Notes under the pieces: generated by a model | What the model saw: the letters and a program-made list of their open reading frames with translations, nothing else | Database searches by the model: none | Told to the model about the DNA's origin: nothing | Shown here: positions 1 to 7,944 of the stretch, piece by piece | How the letters are laid out: the number at the start of each line of letters is the position of its first letter | How positions within the stretch are numbered: the first letter of the stretch is position 1 | Program-made: the position numbers and the translations under genes | From: Gammaproteobacteria bacterium | GTDB taxonomy: Bacteria; Pseudomonadota; Gammaproteobacteria; Pseudomonadales; Cellvibrionaceae | Reading direction: 5' to 3' | Length of the DNA: 64,000 nt | NCBI GenBank assembly: GCA_005801205.1 | Contig: SYDJ01000155.1 | Span: 1-64,000, forward strand

Positions 1-333
1 CACTCATCAGGGTTAAGGTTTTGGCGGAATGAGTTACCCATTCTGTTAAACCCTTGATCACAAGGATCCCAAAAAATCAGCAGTGCCTGTTGGTATCCAG
101 CTATATCTCAGAGCTTCGACCTGTTAACAAAAATTTGAAAATAAAACTAGGGTCAGTGTAGAGTTTGAGTTTTGATCAATCCTTTTTAAAACAAATAGCA
201 TCCTCTAAGCCCAGCACAGTAAATGTGCTGGGCTTTTTTATGTTTGCTATTTTCGTTAACGAAAAAAATAAGTGAGGAGGAAAGGTCTAGTGCAGGATAG
301 CGTTTAGGGTGCCTTTCTTAATATTGAACAAAA

Positions 334-376
334 AAGCGCCCCAACCCCTTAGCGGCCATAGCTGCTAAGGGGCGAA
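334..376. terminator. Stem-loop terminator downstream of first TA module
   Basis: cgccccaaCCCCTTAGCggccatagctGCTAAGGGGcg inverted repeat just after the toxin stop (minus strand). Confidence 0.6.
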
Positions 377-377
377 G

Positions 378-683
378 TTATTGATCTAGCTTTATGTCGT
401 CAGGTTTTAAATCGCGGCGTTTGTGAAATAGCGTGAGCACAAATTTCTTATCGGCTTGTACGTGATAAATCACTCGCCAAGCGTGAATGTGAATTTCGCG
501 TACATCGTCCCGATCTAGCTCAGGTACTTTTTTGCCCAGTGCATCATGCGGTAACGAGAGCGTGGCATTGGTCTTGTTCACAATATCCGCTGCAACCTTT
601 TTGGCGTTCAGCGGTGCGTCTTTAGCGATACGGCTGTGAATGGCTTTTAAATCAGCTTGCGCAAGCGGTGTCCAAATTACCAC
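378..683 (-). CDS. ParE/RelE-superfamily toxin
   Basis: 101 aa; VIWTPLAQADLKAIHSRIA...DDVREIHIHAWRVIYHVQADKKFVLTLFHKRRDL typical ParE/RelE fold; overlaps upstream small antitoxin ORF. Confidence 0.85.
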   Translation of the reverse strand: MVIWTPLAQADLKAIHSRIAKDAPLNAKKVAADIVNKTNATLSLPHDALGKKVPELDRDDVREIHIHAWRVIYHVQADKKFVLTLFHKRRDLKPDDIKLDQ

Positions 684-862
684 TGTTCAATCTCACGCAA
701 TAACTCTTCACTGCTAATGCCTTGGCCTTGCTCGGCTTGTTCTAAACCTTGGTGGATTTTTTTAACCACGAAAAGGCGGTAGAGAATATCGTCAAAATTC
801 ACTGTATCTGGCAAGTGATTGATCACATCAATTGCCTCTTGCTTAGCAGTTTGTAGGTACAT
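677..862 (-). CDS. Small antitoxin paired with ParE-like toxin
   Basis: 61 aa; MYLQTAKQEAIDVINHLPDTVNFDDILYRLFVVKKIHQGLEQAEQGQGIS; paralogous to ORFs 1475-1663 and 3136-3342. Confidence 0.75.
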   Translation of the reverse strand: MYLQTAKQEAIDVINHLPDTVNFDDILYRLFVVKKIHQGLEQAEQGQGISSEELLREIEQW

Positions 863-878
863 AGGTTTCCCCTTAGTT

Positions 879-950
879 GCGCCGTTGCGTTGACCAGCGG
901 CGAGTTTCGTACTTAATAATCATGCCCTCAAGCAGTTCTAGAAAATAGGT
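879..950 (-). pseudogene. C-terminal remnant of XRE-like regulator
   Basis: Minus-strand reading FLELLEGMIIKYETRRWSTQRRN* with no upstream gene body. Confidence 0.45.
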
Positions 951-1003
951 GCCGGAGGGATTTAATTTTAACCAGTCCTTTTTAAATAGAGAAAACACTT
1001 CCT

Positions 1004-1034
1004 AAAGCCAGCACAGAAATGCGCTGGCTTTTTT
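1004..1034. terminator. Terminator, repeated family (aaagccagcac...gcgctggcttttt)
   Basis: AAAGCCAGCacagaaatgcGCTGGCTTTTTT; related copies at 208-240 and 1841-1870. Confidence 0.7.
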
Positions 1035-1040
1035 GTCTTT

Positions 1041-1149
1041 CCTTCGGCAACTGCTCCTGCGTTGCTCTACAGCCGCTAGTTCCAGACGCGGCTGAATCCG
1101 CTAACGTCCTGTTAGGGGTACCTCCTGCATCCATGCAGTCGTAGTTGCT
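1041..1149. repeat. 109-bp hairpin-rich repeat, copy 1
   Basis: Matches 2716-2824 with 2 differences by eye; contains AGCCGC..GCGGCT, CTAACgtcctGTTAG and CTGCATccATGCAG hairpins. Confidence 0.85.
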
Positions 1150-1157
1150 AGATTCGA

Positions 1158-1478
1158 TTATTGAATAGGTTTATTCCAAGCCTGATTTTTGGTATTGCTC
1201 AAATCTCGACTACCATGAACCACCGAAACAATCACAATTTCTTGCTGTGTTTCTCTAAGCTGGTAAATGGCGCGATAGCCTTGATAAACAATTTCACGAA
1301 TATCATCGCGCTCGGCTTCAGGTACAAGGCGACCACTTTGTGGGAACTCCGGTAAACCTTCAAGCCGTGCTGCTAATCGTGTAATAAATTGGCGGGCATA
1401 AAACGGTGAATCCAGTGCGATGTAATCACGAAGCTGTGCGACATCTTTTAACGCGCGTTTAGACCAACGTAATTTCAT
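1158..1478 (-). CDS. ParE-family toxin
   Basis: 106 aa; MKLRWSKRALKDVAQLRDYIALDSPFYARQF...GYRAIYQLRETQQEIVIVSVVHGSRDL. Confidence 0.88.
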   Translation of the reverse strand: MKLRWSKRALKDVAQLRDYIALDSPFYARQFITRLAARLEGLPEFPQSGRLVPEAERDDIREIVYQGYRAIYQLRETQQEIVIVSVVHGSRDLSNTKNQAWNKPIQ

Positions 1479-1663
1479 GCCTTCCAGTTACCTAACAGTT
1501 CTTGCATGGCATCTTCGTGCGAAATAGTGCGGCCTTCTTCAATATCCTTCAAGCCCTCTTCAATTTTCTGGCGCACAAAAACGGTGTACATCACATCATC
1601 CCATGTGGCCTGTTCGGGTAAATGGTCGGCAATCTCGTGAACAATTTGTTGCATGGTTTGCAT
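1475..1663 (-). CDS. Antitoxin partner of ParE-like toxin
   Basis: 62 aa; overlaps toxin start by 4 nt; paralogous to 677-862. Confidence 0.75.
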   Translation of the reverse strand: MQTMQQIVHEIADHLPEQATWDDVMYTVFVRQKIEEGLKDIEEGRTISHEDAMQELLGNWKA

Positions 1664-1674
1664 GGGTAGTTCCT

Positions 1675-1738
1675 CACTAAACCTGTTGAATAACGGTATC
1701 CAGCATATCCATCACGAAACGCTGTTTGGTTTTGCAGA
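1675..1738 (-). pseudogene. C-terminal remnant of XRE-like regulator
   Basis: Minus-strand reading FFCKTKQRFVMDMLDTVIQQV*. Confidence 0.4.
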
Positions 1739-1840
1739 AAAAGGGGAGGAATTAAATTTTAATCAGTCTTTCCTGCTCTACCGATCAATAGTATCAGTCT
1801 CGATTGATTTTTAATTCTTTTTTTAAGAAATACCCACCCT

Positions 1841-1872
1841 AAAGCCAGCTCAGGAATGTGCTGGCTTTTTGC
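1841..1872. terminator. Terminator, repeated family
   Basis: aaagccagctcaggaatgtgctggcttttt. Confidence 0.6.
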
Positions 1873-1878
1873 TTTTTC

Positions 1879-2301
1879 TTAGTTGCTCGCCAGAATCCGC
1901 TGTAAAGCATCGGCTGGATTTAAAATATCAATGCCGCGCCACGGGTGCAGAACCAGTAAATCTTTATCCCCAGAAATAATCAGGTGCGCTTGTGCTGCAA
2001 TTGCACAGGCGAGTACAGCATCATCATCGATGTCACGCGATACCGGAAAAGCTAAAGCTGCTGCGTTGATCGTGCGTGTGAGCGCACTGTAACGTTCAAT
2101 AATATCGGTAGGTGTTAAGCGTTTGCTCTCAAGTTGGCCTATCCATTTATCACGGGATAGCACATCGGCAAGCTCAATGAGTAATTCAGTGCTGGTGTAC
2201 AGTGTGATAATACCTTGGTGCGCTAAATCCATGACCTTGCGCGGTGCACCACCCCAAAATAATGCTGAAATAATCCCATTAGTATCTAACACTACACGCA
2301 T
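1879..2301 (-). CDS. PIN-domain toxin (VapC-like)
   Basis: 140 aa; MRVVLDTNGIISALFWGGAPRKV...DDDAVLACAIAAQAHLIISGDKDLL, PIN acidic motifs. Confidence 0.9.
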   Translation of the reverse strand: MRVVLDTNGIISALFWGGAPRKVMDLAHQGIITLYTSTELLIELADVLSRDKWIGQLESKRLTPTDIIERYSALTRTINAAALAFPVSRDIDDDAVLACAIAAQAHLIISGDKDLLVLHPWRGIDILNPADALQRILASN

Positions 2302-2552
2302 TAACGCACACTCGCTCGGCGGGCAGCGCGTACGGCATTCACGTCAGCTTGAATTTCTTCCATTGTCATAGGCGGCATGTCTAACGCTGTTAATTCATCA
2401 GCTATGACAAAAAGTTCATCGGCTGCTTTTTTACGAACGGCCTCGCGTAGTAAATGCTCCATAGCTTCTGGTTTAAATAAACCTGCTTGATTGGCCGCAA
2501 GGGCAAGGCTTTCGGGAATGTTTAAGGTTAATTGCACGGTGGTCATGGTCAA
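2301..2552 (-). CDS. Antitoxin partner of PIN toxin
   Basis: 83 aa; TVQLTLNIPESLALAANQAGLFKPEAMEHLLREAVRKKA; abuts the toxin. Confidence 0.8.
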   Translation of the reverse strand: MTMTTVQLTLNIPESLALAANQAGLFKPEAMEHLLREAVRKKAADELFVIADELTALDMPPMTMEEIQADVNAVRAARRASVR

Positions 2553-2569
2553 TTCCTCTCGCTTTTTAG

Positions 2570-2669
2570 GCGGCTAATACGCGGTTCATTTGGGCACGTT
2601 TTACAAGGCTATCCATGAGTATAACCAAGGCTTGCTGGTCTTCGTCAGGTAGTTCATCGACTTCTTGTA
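2570..2669 (-). pseudogene. C-terminal remnant of XRE-like regulator
   Basis: Minus-strand reading LLQEVDELPDEDQQALVILMDSLVKRAQMNRVLAA*. Confidence 0.5.
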
Positions 2670-2698
2670 ACAGTAAAGGGCTCTGCCCCCTTTTGTCT
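2669..2698. repeat. ~29-bp hairpin repeat AACAGTAAAGGGCTCTGCCCC(C)TTTTGTCT, copy 1
   Basis: Same sequence (one extra C here) at 3615-3643. Confidence 0.8.
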
Positions 2699-2715
2699 CT
2701 GGCTTTTTTATTTTC

Positions 2716-2824
2716 CCTTCGGCAACTGCTCCTGCGTTGCTCTACAGCCGCTAGTTCCAGACGCGGCTGAATCCCCTAACGTCCTGTTAGGGGTATCTCC
2801 TGCATCCATGCAGTCGTAGTTGCT
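2716..2824. repeat. 109-bp hairpin-rich repeat, copy 2
   Basis: See 1041-1149. Confidence 0.85.
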
Positions 2825-2835
2825 GTTTTTAATTG

Positions 2836-3149
2836 TTAATGTGTTTCCCAAGGCTGGTGCTCAGGGTTGGTTAAATCACGGCTACCATGTAACACGGTAA
2901 GAATGTCGATACGCTGTTCATTCATCACCCAATAAATAATGCGGTAGCTCTGAAAATCAGTTCGCGAATATCTTCTCGCTCGGCTTCAGGTACAGGGCGA
3001 CCACTTAACGGAAAAGTGTCTAGCCTGTCGGCAGAGTCGATAATCTGCTGTACAACCCGCTCTGCATAATAGGGTGCTTCTTGGTGAATATAATCATAAA
3101 TATTGTCGAGCGCCTTTTGGGCTTTGAGTGTCCAATTAACGCTGACCAT
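2836..3149 (-). pseudogene. Frameshifted ParE-family toxin
   Basis: N-terminal ORF ...REDIRELIF continues in another frame as QSYRIIYWVMNEQRIDILTVLHGSRDLTNPEHQPWETH*; consistent with one missing nt in ATTTTC[C]AGAGC. Confidence 0.8.
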
Positions 3150-3342
3150 TCTGATATCGCTTTTTCATTTCAGAGTGTGGAACAACACGGCCAGCCAATG
3201 AATCTTGCATGCCGAGTTCAATTTGCTCGCGTACATGAAGTGTGTAGAGCGAATCATTTAGCTGGTAGCGAATATCGTTAAGCGTGGCGCTGTCTGGCAG
3301 TGTGTCCAGCAATTGCCGAACTTGTTCTTTAGCGGTTTGCAT
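3136..3342 (-). CDS. Antitoxin partner of frameshifted ParE toxin
   Basis: 68 aa; MQTAKEQVRQLLDTLPDSATLNDIRYQL; paralogous to 677-862. Confidence 0.72.
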   Translation of the reverse strand: MQTAKEQVRQLLDTLPDSATLNDIRYQLNDSLYTLHVREQIELGMQDSLAGRVVPHSEMKKRYQNGQR

Positions 3343-3361
3343 AAAACATTCTCAGTGATGA

Positions 3362-3614
3362 TTAGGCGCTTTGGTTTTGCGCATTGGCTGATAAGCGGTT
3401 GGCCGTGTGTTTGAGAATCAGGCTATCGAGTGAAACACCCGCCACATAACGCTCAGACGACGTGAAATCCTTTAATGCCTCAAGCGTAGCCGAAAATCTT
3501 CGTCAGGGTCACGAGCATGGTCGTTAAATACCAGTATCAAGGCTCACATGCAATCCTCTAGCAAGGCTTACCAACGCATCCAGTGTAGGTTGGGCAGTGC
3601 CTGCTTCATAGCGG
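3362..3614 (-). pseudogene. Truncated, frameshifted XRE-family regulator
   Basis: Minus-strand pieces RYEAGTAQPTLDALVSLARGLHVSLDT ... FNDHARDPDEDFR ... LEALKDFTSSERYVAGVSLDSLILKHTANRLSANAQNQSA*. Confidence 0.65.
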
Positions 3615-3643
3615 AACAGTAAAGGGCTCTGCCCCTTTTGTCT
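3615..3643. repeat. 29-bp hairpin repeat, copy 2
   Basis: AACAGTAAAGGGCTCTGCCCCTTTTGTCT; lies at the truncated 5' edge of the XRE remnant. Confidence 0.8.
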
Positions 3644-3650
3644 TCTTTTG

Positions 3651-3923
3651 TCATGGGTATTTCCTACGGACATGCAAAACACGTAGAATTTCAATTATTT
3701 CATTCTTTATTCTGTAATAGACAATGTAATTTTCATGGATTACTAGCTCGCGAGTCAAAAGAACAGCTCCAGGCCGACCAAGAAGAGGGAAATCTTTAAG
3801 ATTAGCAATCTGTTTGAGCGTATCTAGCATGAACTGCCTAGATGCACTGGTATTGTCAGCCGCAATATGAGCGAGGATCGCCTCAAAATTTTGAGACGCT
3901 CTTTTAGTCCACTTAATTTGCAT
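3651..3923 (-). CDS. RelE/ParE-family toxin
   Basis: Likely start MQIKWTKRASQNFEAILAHIAADNTSASRQF...YIVYYRIKNEIIEILRVLHVRRKYP. Confidence 0.88.
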   Translation of the reverse strand: MQIKWTKRASQNFEAILAHIAADNTSASRQFMLDTLKQIANLKDFPLLGRPGAVLLTRELVIHENYIVYYRIKNEIIEILRVLHVRRKYP

Positions 3924-4161
3924 ATTTAGCAAAAATAGCAGCCATTTCAGCATCTGTCGCAAACTCACCACGGTCAGCCTCTTCAATACCAGCCTTTACC
4001 TCAGCAATTTGCCAGAGTTGTTGGTCAATATATGCCTCAAGAGCCTCTACCGCCAGAAAACTTTTCGTCCGCCCTGTGGCTTTCGTGAGGGAGTCCAATT
4101 GGACGGCTAAATCCATAGGAAGACGAACATTGAGTGGTTTTTCAGTGGCTGTAGCCTTCAT
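3913..4161 (-). CDS. Ribbon-helix-helix (CopG/RHH-type) antitoxin
   Basis: LNVRLPMDLAVQLDSLTKATGRTKSFLAVEALEAYIDQQLWQIAEVKAGIEEADRGEFATDAEMAAIF. Confidence 0.88.
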   Translation of the reverse strand: MKATATEKPLNVRLPMDLAVQLDSLTKATGRTKSFLAVEALEAYIDQQLWQIAEVKAGIEEADRGEFATDAEMAAIFAKYAN

Positions 4162-4344
4162 GGTGGCCTCTTATGTGCTGATTGCATGCTTTACAAAATT
4201 TGTATTACGTATATATTTTATGTATTACAAAAATTCTGTCAAGTTGAACCAAAATCAAGTGGTGGATTATCGGCCTTTATGTTGTCCACCGACGAATAGT
4301 AAAAGGGGTCAGTAAAAAAAGGTTCGGAACCCTTTGGGAGTTAT

Positions 4345-4716
4345 ATGAAATCACGAATTGAAATAGACAGGACTCAGCGCGACGTATTTTCTCGTGAAGT
4401 TGATCTCAAAAAATCACAGTTTCAATTGTCGCGACGAGCCTTGATCCGCATTGTTTTAGGCTTTGCGATTTTTCTGTTACCCATATGGCTTGCATACCAT
4501 TTTGAACAATACCCACAAATGTGGATGGCAATTGGCTTCGCTATTTTGATTTCGGCTTTTCAACTTCTATTCTACGGTTATGAATCAAGCCCCAAAGACG
4601 AAGCTGAACTTAAAGTAACTAACTTCTATAGCAAAGGTGTTTTGATATTTCTTGTTATTTTTTGGACCGTGCTGATAGGTGGCGTTTCGGTTGCTTTGTA
4701 TTTGAAGCTGCCTTGA
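4345..4716 (+). CDS. Hypothetical protein with predicted TM helices
   Basis: 123 aa with about 3 hydrophobic segments. Confidence 0.5.
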   Translation: MKSRIEIDRTQRDVFSREVDLKKSQFQLSRRALIRIVLGFAIFLLPIWLAYHFEQYPQMWMAIGFAILISAFQLLFYGYESSPKDEAELKVTNFYSKGVLIFLVIFWTVLIGGVSVALYLKLP

Positions 4717-4725
4717 CCCCAACTT

Positions 4726-5880
4726 TTACGCCGCTTTTTGCAACGCCTGCTTACGGAACTCCGTAGGGGATACGCCTACCAAGCGGTTAAAAAAGCGGTG
4801 AAAGGCGGATTTACTGTTAAAACCTGCTTGCAACAAAATATCCAATACCGTCATTTCTGCACAGTTTTTGTCGAGCAATAGGCGCTTGGCTTCTTCTACG
4901 CGATACTTATTCATAAACTCAAAAAAGTTGGTGCCGTAGTGTTTATTGATCACGGCGGAAACGTCTTTAATGGGTAAGTCGATACGCTTGGAAAATTCTT
5001 CAATATTTAAGTTGTGTTTTAAATAAAGTTTTTGCCCTTCCATTCCGGTGTGTACCTTTTGAATTGCATCGCTGGTAACTTTCTCGTCGGTTTTTTCTTT
5101 TAAGGCTTCTGTGGCTTCGGGTTTGGTGGCGAGTAGTTGATGTGCGTAAACCACGCTGTAGGTAAAGAGCGCATTAATTAAAATAAAACCGGCATAGTTA
5201 TCGGTAATACCAAAGGTATCGGCAATTGAAGGATTTGAAAATTCAGCCACTACATGTACTAAGAGTGAGAGGCTCCAGCTTGCTAAAAATCCGTAAGTTA
5301 AAATACTTAACCAACCCGGCTCGGTGGGTGAGAAATGAGAATATTGATTTTCTAATTGAGTAACATATTTGCGCACCTTAAACACAGCAGCAATGACATA
5401 CGCTAAGGGTGTGGTTTTTGTCGCGGCCCATAGGCACTCTACGGTAAATTTATCAAACGCAGAGGTACTGGGGTCGCGAAACCAAATGAGTGCGCGGGTA
5501 TCTATATTGAAAACGAATAACCACACAATGCCCACTAAAATGGGTGCTAGGTGACCTAATTTACTGGCATCTAAGACAAAGTTTTCTTGGGTAATGGCGC
5601 GCACGTACAGGTAGAGTGCAGGGCCTTTTAATAAGAGCGCGCTGGTTAAAAAATAGGGTAGGAGTGTGACATCAAACATGGTAAAGAAGCGGACATTGTT
5701 GTTCCACAACATCAATACGCAGATGGCACTTACGGCAACGGATAATAAAAATACCGTGAGTAAAATACTGGAAGCTTTATTTTTAGCGGGTAAAACGGCT
5801 TGAAAAATGGCGAGTAAAATACACTCGGCAGTGGTCATTAAGAGTACAACATCGTGGATGTTAAAAATATGTTCTTTCAT
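4726..5880 (-). CDS. AraC-family regulator with N-terminal multi-TM domain
   Basis: C-terminal HTH ...LLLDKNCAEMTVLDILLQAGFNSKSAFHRFFNRLVGVSPTEFRKQ; hydrophobic N-terminal half. Confidence 0.88.
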   Translation of the reverse strand: MKEHIFNIHDVVLLMTTAECILLAIFQAVLPAKNKASSILLTVFLLSVAVSAICVLMLWNNNVRFFTMFDVTLLPYFLTSALLLKGPALYLYVRAITQENFVLDASKLGHLAPILVGIVWLFVFNIDTRALIWFRDPSTSAFDKFTVECLWAATKTTPLAYVIAAVFKVRKYVTQLENQYSHFSPTEPGWLSILTYGFLASWSLSLLVHVVAEFSNPSIADTFGITDNYAGFILINALFTYSVVYAHQLLATKPEATEALKEKTDEKVTSDAIQKVHTGMEGQKLYLKHNLNIEEFSKRIDLPIKDVSAVINKHYGTNFFEFMNKYRVEEAKRLLLDKNCAEMTVLDILLQAGFNSKSAFHRFFNRLVGVSPTEFRKQALQKAA

Positions 5881-6094
5881 GGTGTGCTCGGCTGGTTGCA
5901 TCTTGCCACTTTATAGCGGCTAATTATTGTGTGTGGAGATTATAGTGGAGGCGGACTTCGCTGTCCTTAATAAGCCACTAAATCTATCGTCAGGTACTTA
6001 ATACTAGGTTAAATTGATAAGATAGTGTGGCTTTATCTTATATTCACGCGACCAGATCTTACATCGCTCACTACTGATCAAAAGCGTAGGGCTT

Positions 6095-7078
6095 ATGACA
6101 CTGACATCGCAAGATTTAAACAGGCTTGCCCAACAATTGCCGGATTTGGAGTTTTCACTGGCAAAAGATTGCGCTTGGTCGCACTCTAATTTGGCGCAGG
6201 CTTACCTCAATGCCTACGACATTAATTTTGCTGAGGAATTCGCGCTGGTTTCCCATGCCTTTGGCTGTGTAATGGCGGCGGGATTTCGCATTGCTACGCA
6301 TTATTGGCTACCAGAAAACCCCAAGGGTACGCTTGTTGTTGTGCACGGTTATTACGATCATGTGGGGGTGTTTGAACACCCAATTCGTTTTGCGTTGGAA
6401 AATAATTTTGCGGTGCTCGCCTTCGATTTGCCCGGCCATGGGCTGAGCAGTGGTGAGCCAGCCGTTATAGATTCATTTAATGAATATGGCGATGTGCTCG
6501 CTGAGATTTTGCAACAAAGTGCTGGCATAATGCCGCAGCCGCTGTATGCCCTAGGGCAGAGTACGGGTTGTGCAGTCTTACTCAATTACCTGTGGCGTTA
6601 TGCTGGCGAGCGCAATGCCGTTGAAAAATTTTCTAAGCTTGCGCTCTGTAGTCCCTTAGTTCTACCACGCGGTTGGCGCGGTGTGCATATGGGCCGTTAT
6701 GTTTACGCAGTATTGCGACATTTTGTGCGTCGTATTGGTCGCAGTTTTGGCAAGAGCTCCCATGATCCTGTGTTTAATGAATTTCTTCATTATCAAGATC
6801 CTCTGCAAGCTAAACATTTGCCCCTGCGTTGGATAGGTGCAATGAAAGAGTGGCATGAAATGGTGTTAGGTTTTGCACCCTTGCAAAAATCTTTATTAAT
6901 TGTGCAGGGTACGGGCGATATGACGGTGGATTGGAAATACAATTTACCACTGTTGGAGCAGAAAATACCGAATGCCAAGATTGTGTTTATCGCCGAAGCG
7001 GGGCATCAGTTAGTCAATGAGAGCGATGTGTATCGCAAGCAGGTGTTTGCTGCGGTCAAACATTATTTTTTCAATTAA
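6095..7078 (+). CDS. Alpha/beta hydrolase (monoacylglycerol-lipase-like)
   Basis: [41 protein letters not shown] motifs. Confidence 0.85.
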   Translation: MTLTSQDLNRLAQQLPDLEFSLAKDCAWSHSNLAQAYLNAYDINFAEEFALVSHAFGCVMAAGFRIATHYWLPENPKGTLVVVHGYYDHVGVFEHPIRFALENNFAVLAFDLPGHGLSSGEPAVIDSFNEYGDVLAEILQQSAGIMPQPLYALGQSTGCAVLLNYLWRYAGERNAVEKFSKLALCSPLVLPRGWRGVHMGRYVYAVLRHFVRRIGRSFGKSSHDPVFNEFLHYQDPLQAKHLPLRWIGAMKEWHEMVLGFAPLQKSLLIVQGTGDMTVDWKYNLPLLEQKIPNAKIVFIAEAGHQLVNESDVYRKQVFAAVKHYFFN

Positions 7079-7115
7079 CTCTTTCACTTCATTATTTTTC
7101 ATTAAGGATTTACTT

Positions 7116-7778
7116 GTGGAACTTCTTCATCTAGTTATAGATTTTATATTACATATTGATGTGCATTTATCGGAGTTGTTCAGCCAATATGGTTTATGGA
7201 TTTACGGGATTTTGTTTCTGATTATTTTTTGCGAAACCGGCTTAGTTGTTACGCCGTTCTTGCCGGGTGATTCTTTATTGTTTGCTACGGGCGCTTTAGT
7301 CGCCATAAGTGGGAGTGCAGGTTTAGACATTAATGTAATGGCATTATTAGTGATTACCGCTGCCATACTCGGCAATATTGTCAATTACACCATTGGGCGA
7401 TTTTTTGGGACACGATTATTTCGCAATCCAAACTCAAAAATATTCCGCCGTGACTATTTAGATAAAGCCCATAATTTTTACGAAAAGCACGGTGGCGTTG
7501 CAATTATCATGACGCGTTTTATTCCCATCTTCCGTACCTTTGCACCCTTTGTAGCTGGTATGAGTGGAATGACTTACCCACGTTTTATCGCGTACAACGT
7601 CATCGGCGCGCTCTTGTGGGTGGGGATATTTTTATACGCGGGTTATTTCTTTGGCAATATTCCGAGCGTGCGTAAAAATTTCACCATGGTGATTTTGGCG
7701 ATTCTGGTCGTGTCAGTTATGCCGATTGTTTATGAAATTTGGAAAGCAAGACGTGAAGCGAAAGCTGCTGCAAAATAA
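7116..7778 (+). CDS. DedA-family membrane protein
   Basis: GTG start after aaggatt; [24 protein letters not shown] ... [18 protein letters not shown]. Confidence 0.92.
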   Translation: MELLHLVIDFILHIDVHLSELFSQYGLWIYGILFLIIFCETGLVVTPFLPGDSLLFATGALVAISGSAGLDINVMALLVITAAILGNIVNYTIGRFFGTRLFRNPNSKIFRRDYLDKAHNFYEKHGGVAIIMTRFIPIFRTFAPFVAGMSGMTYPRFIAYNVIGALLWVGIFLYAGYFFGNIPSVRKNFTMVILAILVVSVMPIVYEIWKARREAKAAAK

Positions 7779-7804
7779 GCAACGCCAAGTTCTTACTTCA
7801 ACAA

Positions 7805-7833
7805 AACCGCTGTCAAAACAGCGGTTTTGTTTT
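7805..7833. terminator. Rho-independent terminator
   Basis: AAAACCGCTGtcaaaaCAGCGGTTTTgtttt. Confidence 0.8.
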
Positions 7834-7944
7834 ATGTAGAATGTAAAAATCTGACAATGAATTAGCAATGGTCTTTCAACAGTGGCTATGGTGTTTTAGC
7901 GGTGATAGTATGGATATAATAATACAAAAAAGGAGTCGATCATC

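Noticed and set aside
1041-1149. Integron attC site candidate in the TA array repeats
   Set aside because: The ends have GGCAACTGC..GCAGTCGTAGTTGC complementarity, but I could not fit the attC R'/R'' core (GTTRRRY/RYYYAAC) convincingly and no integrase is in the window
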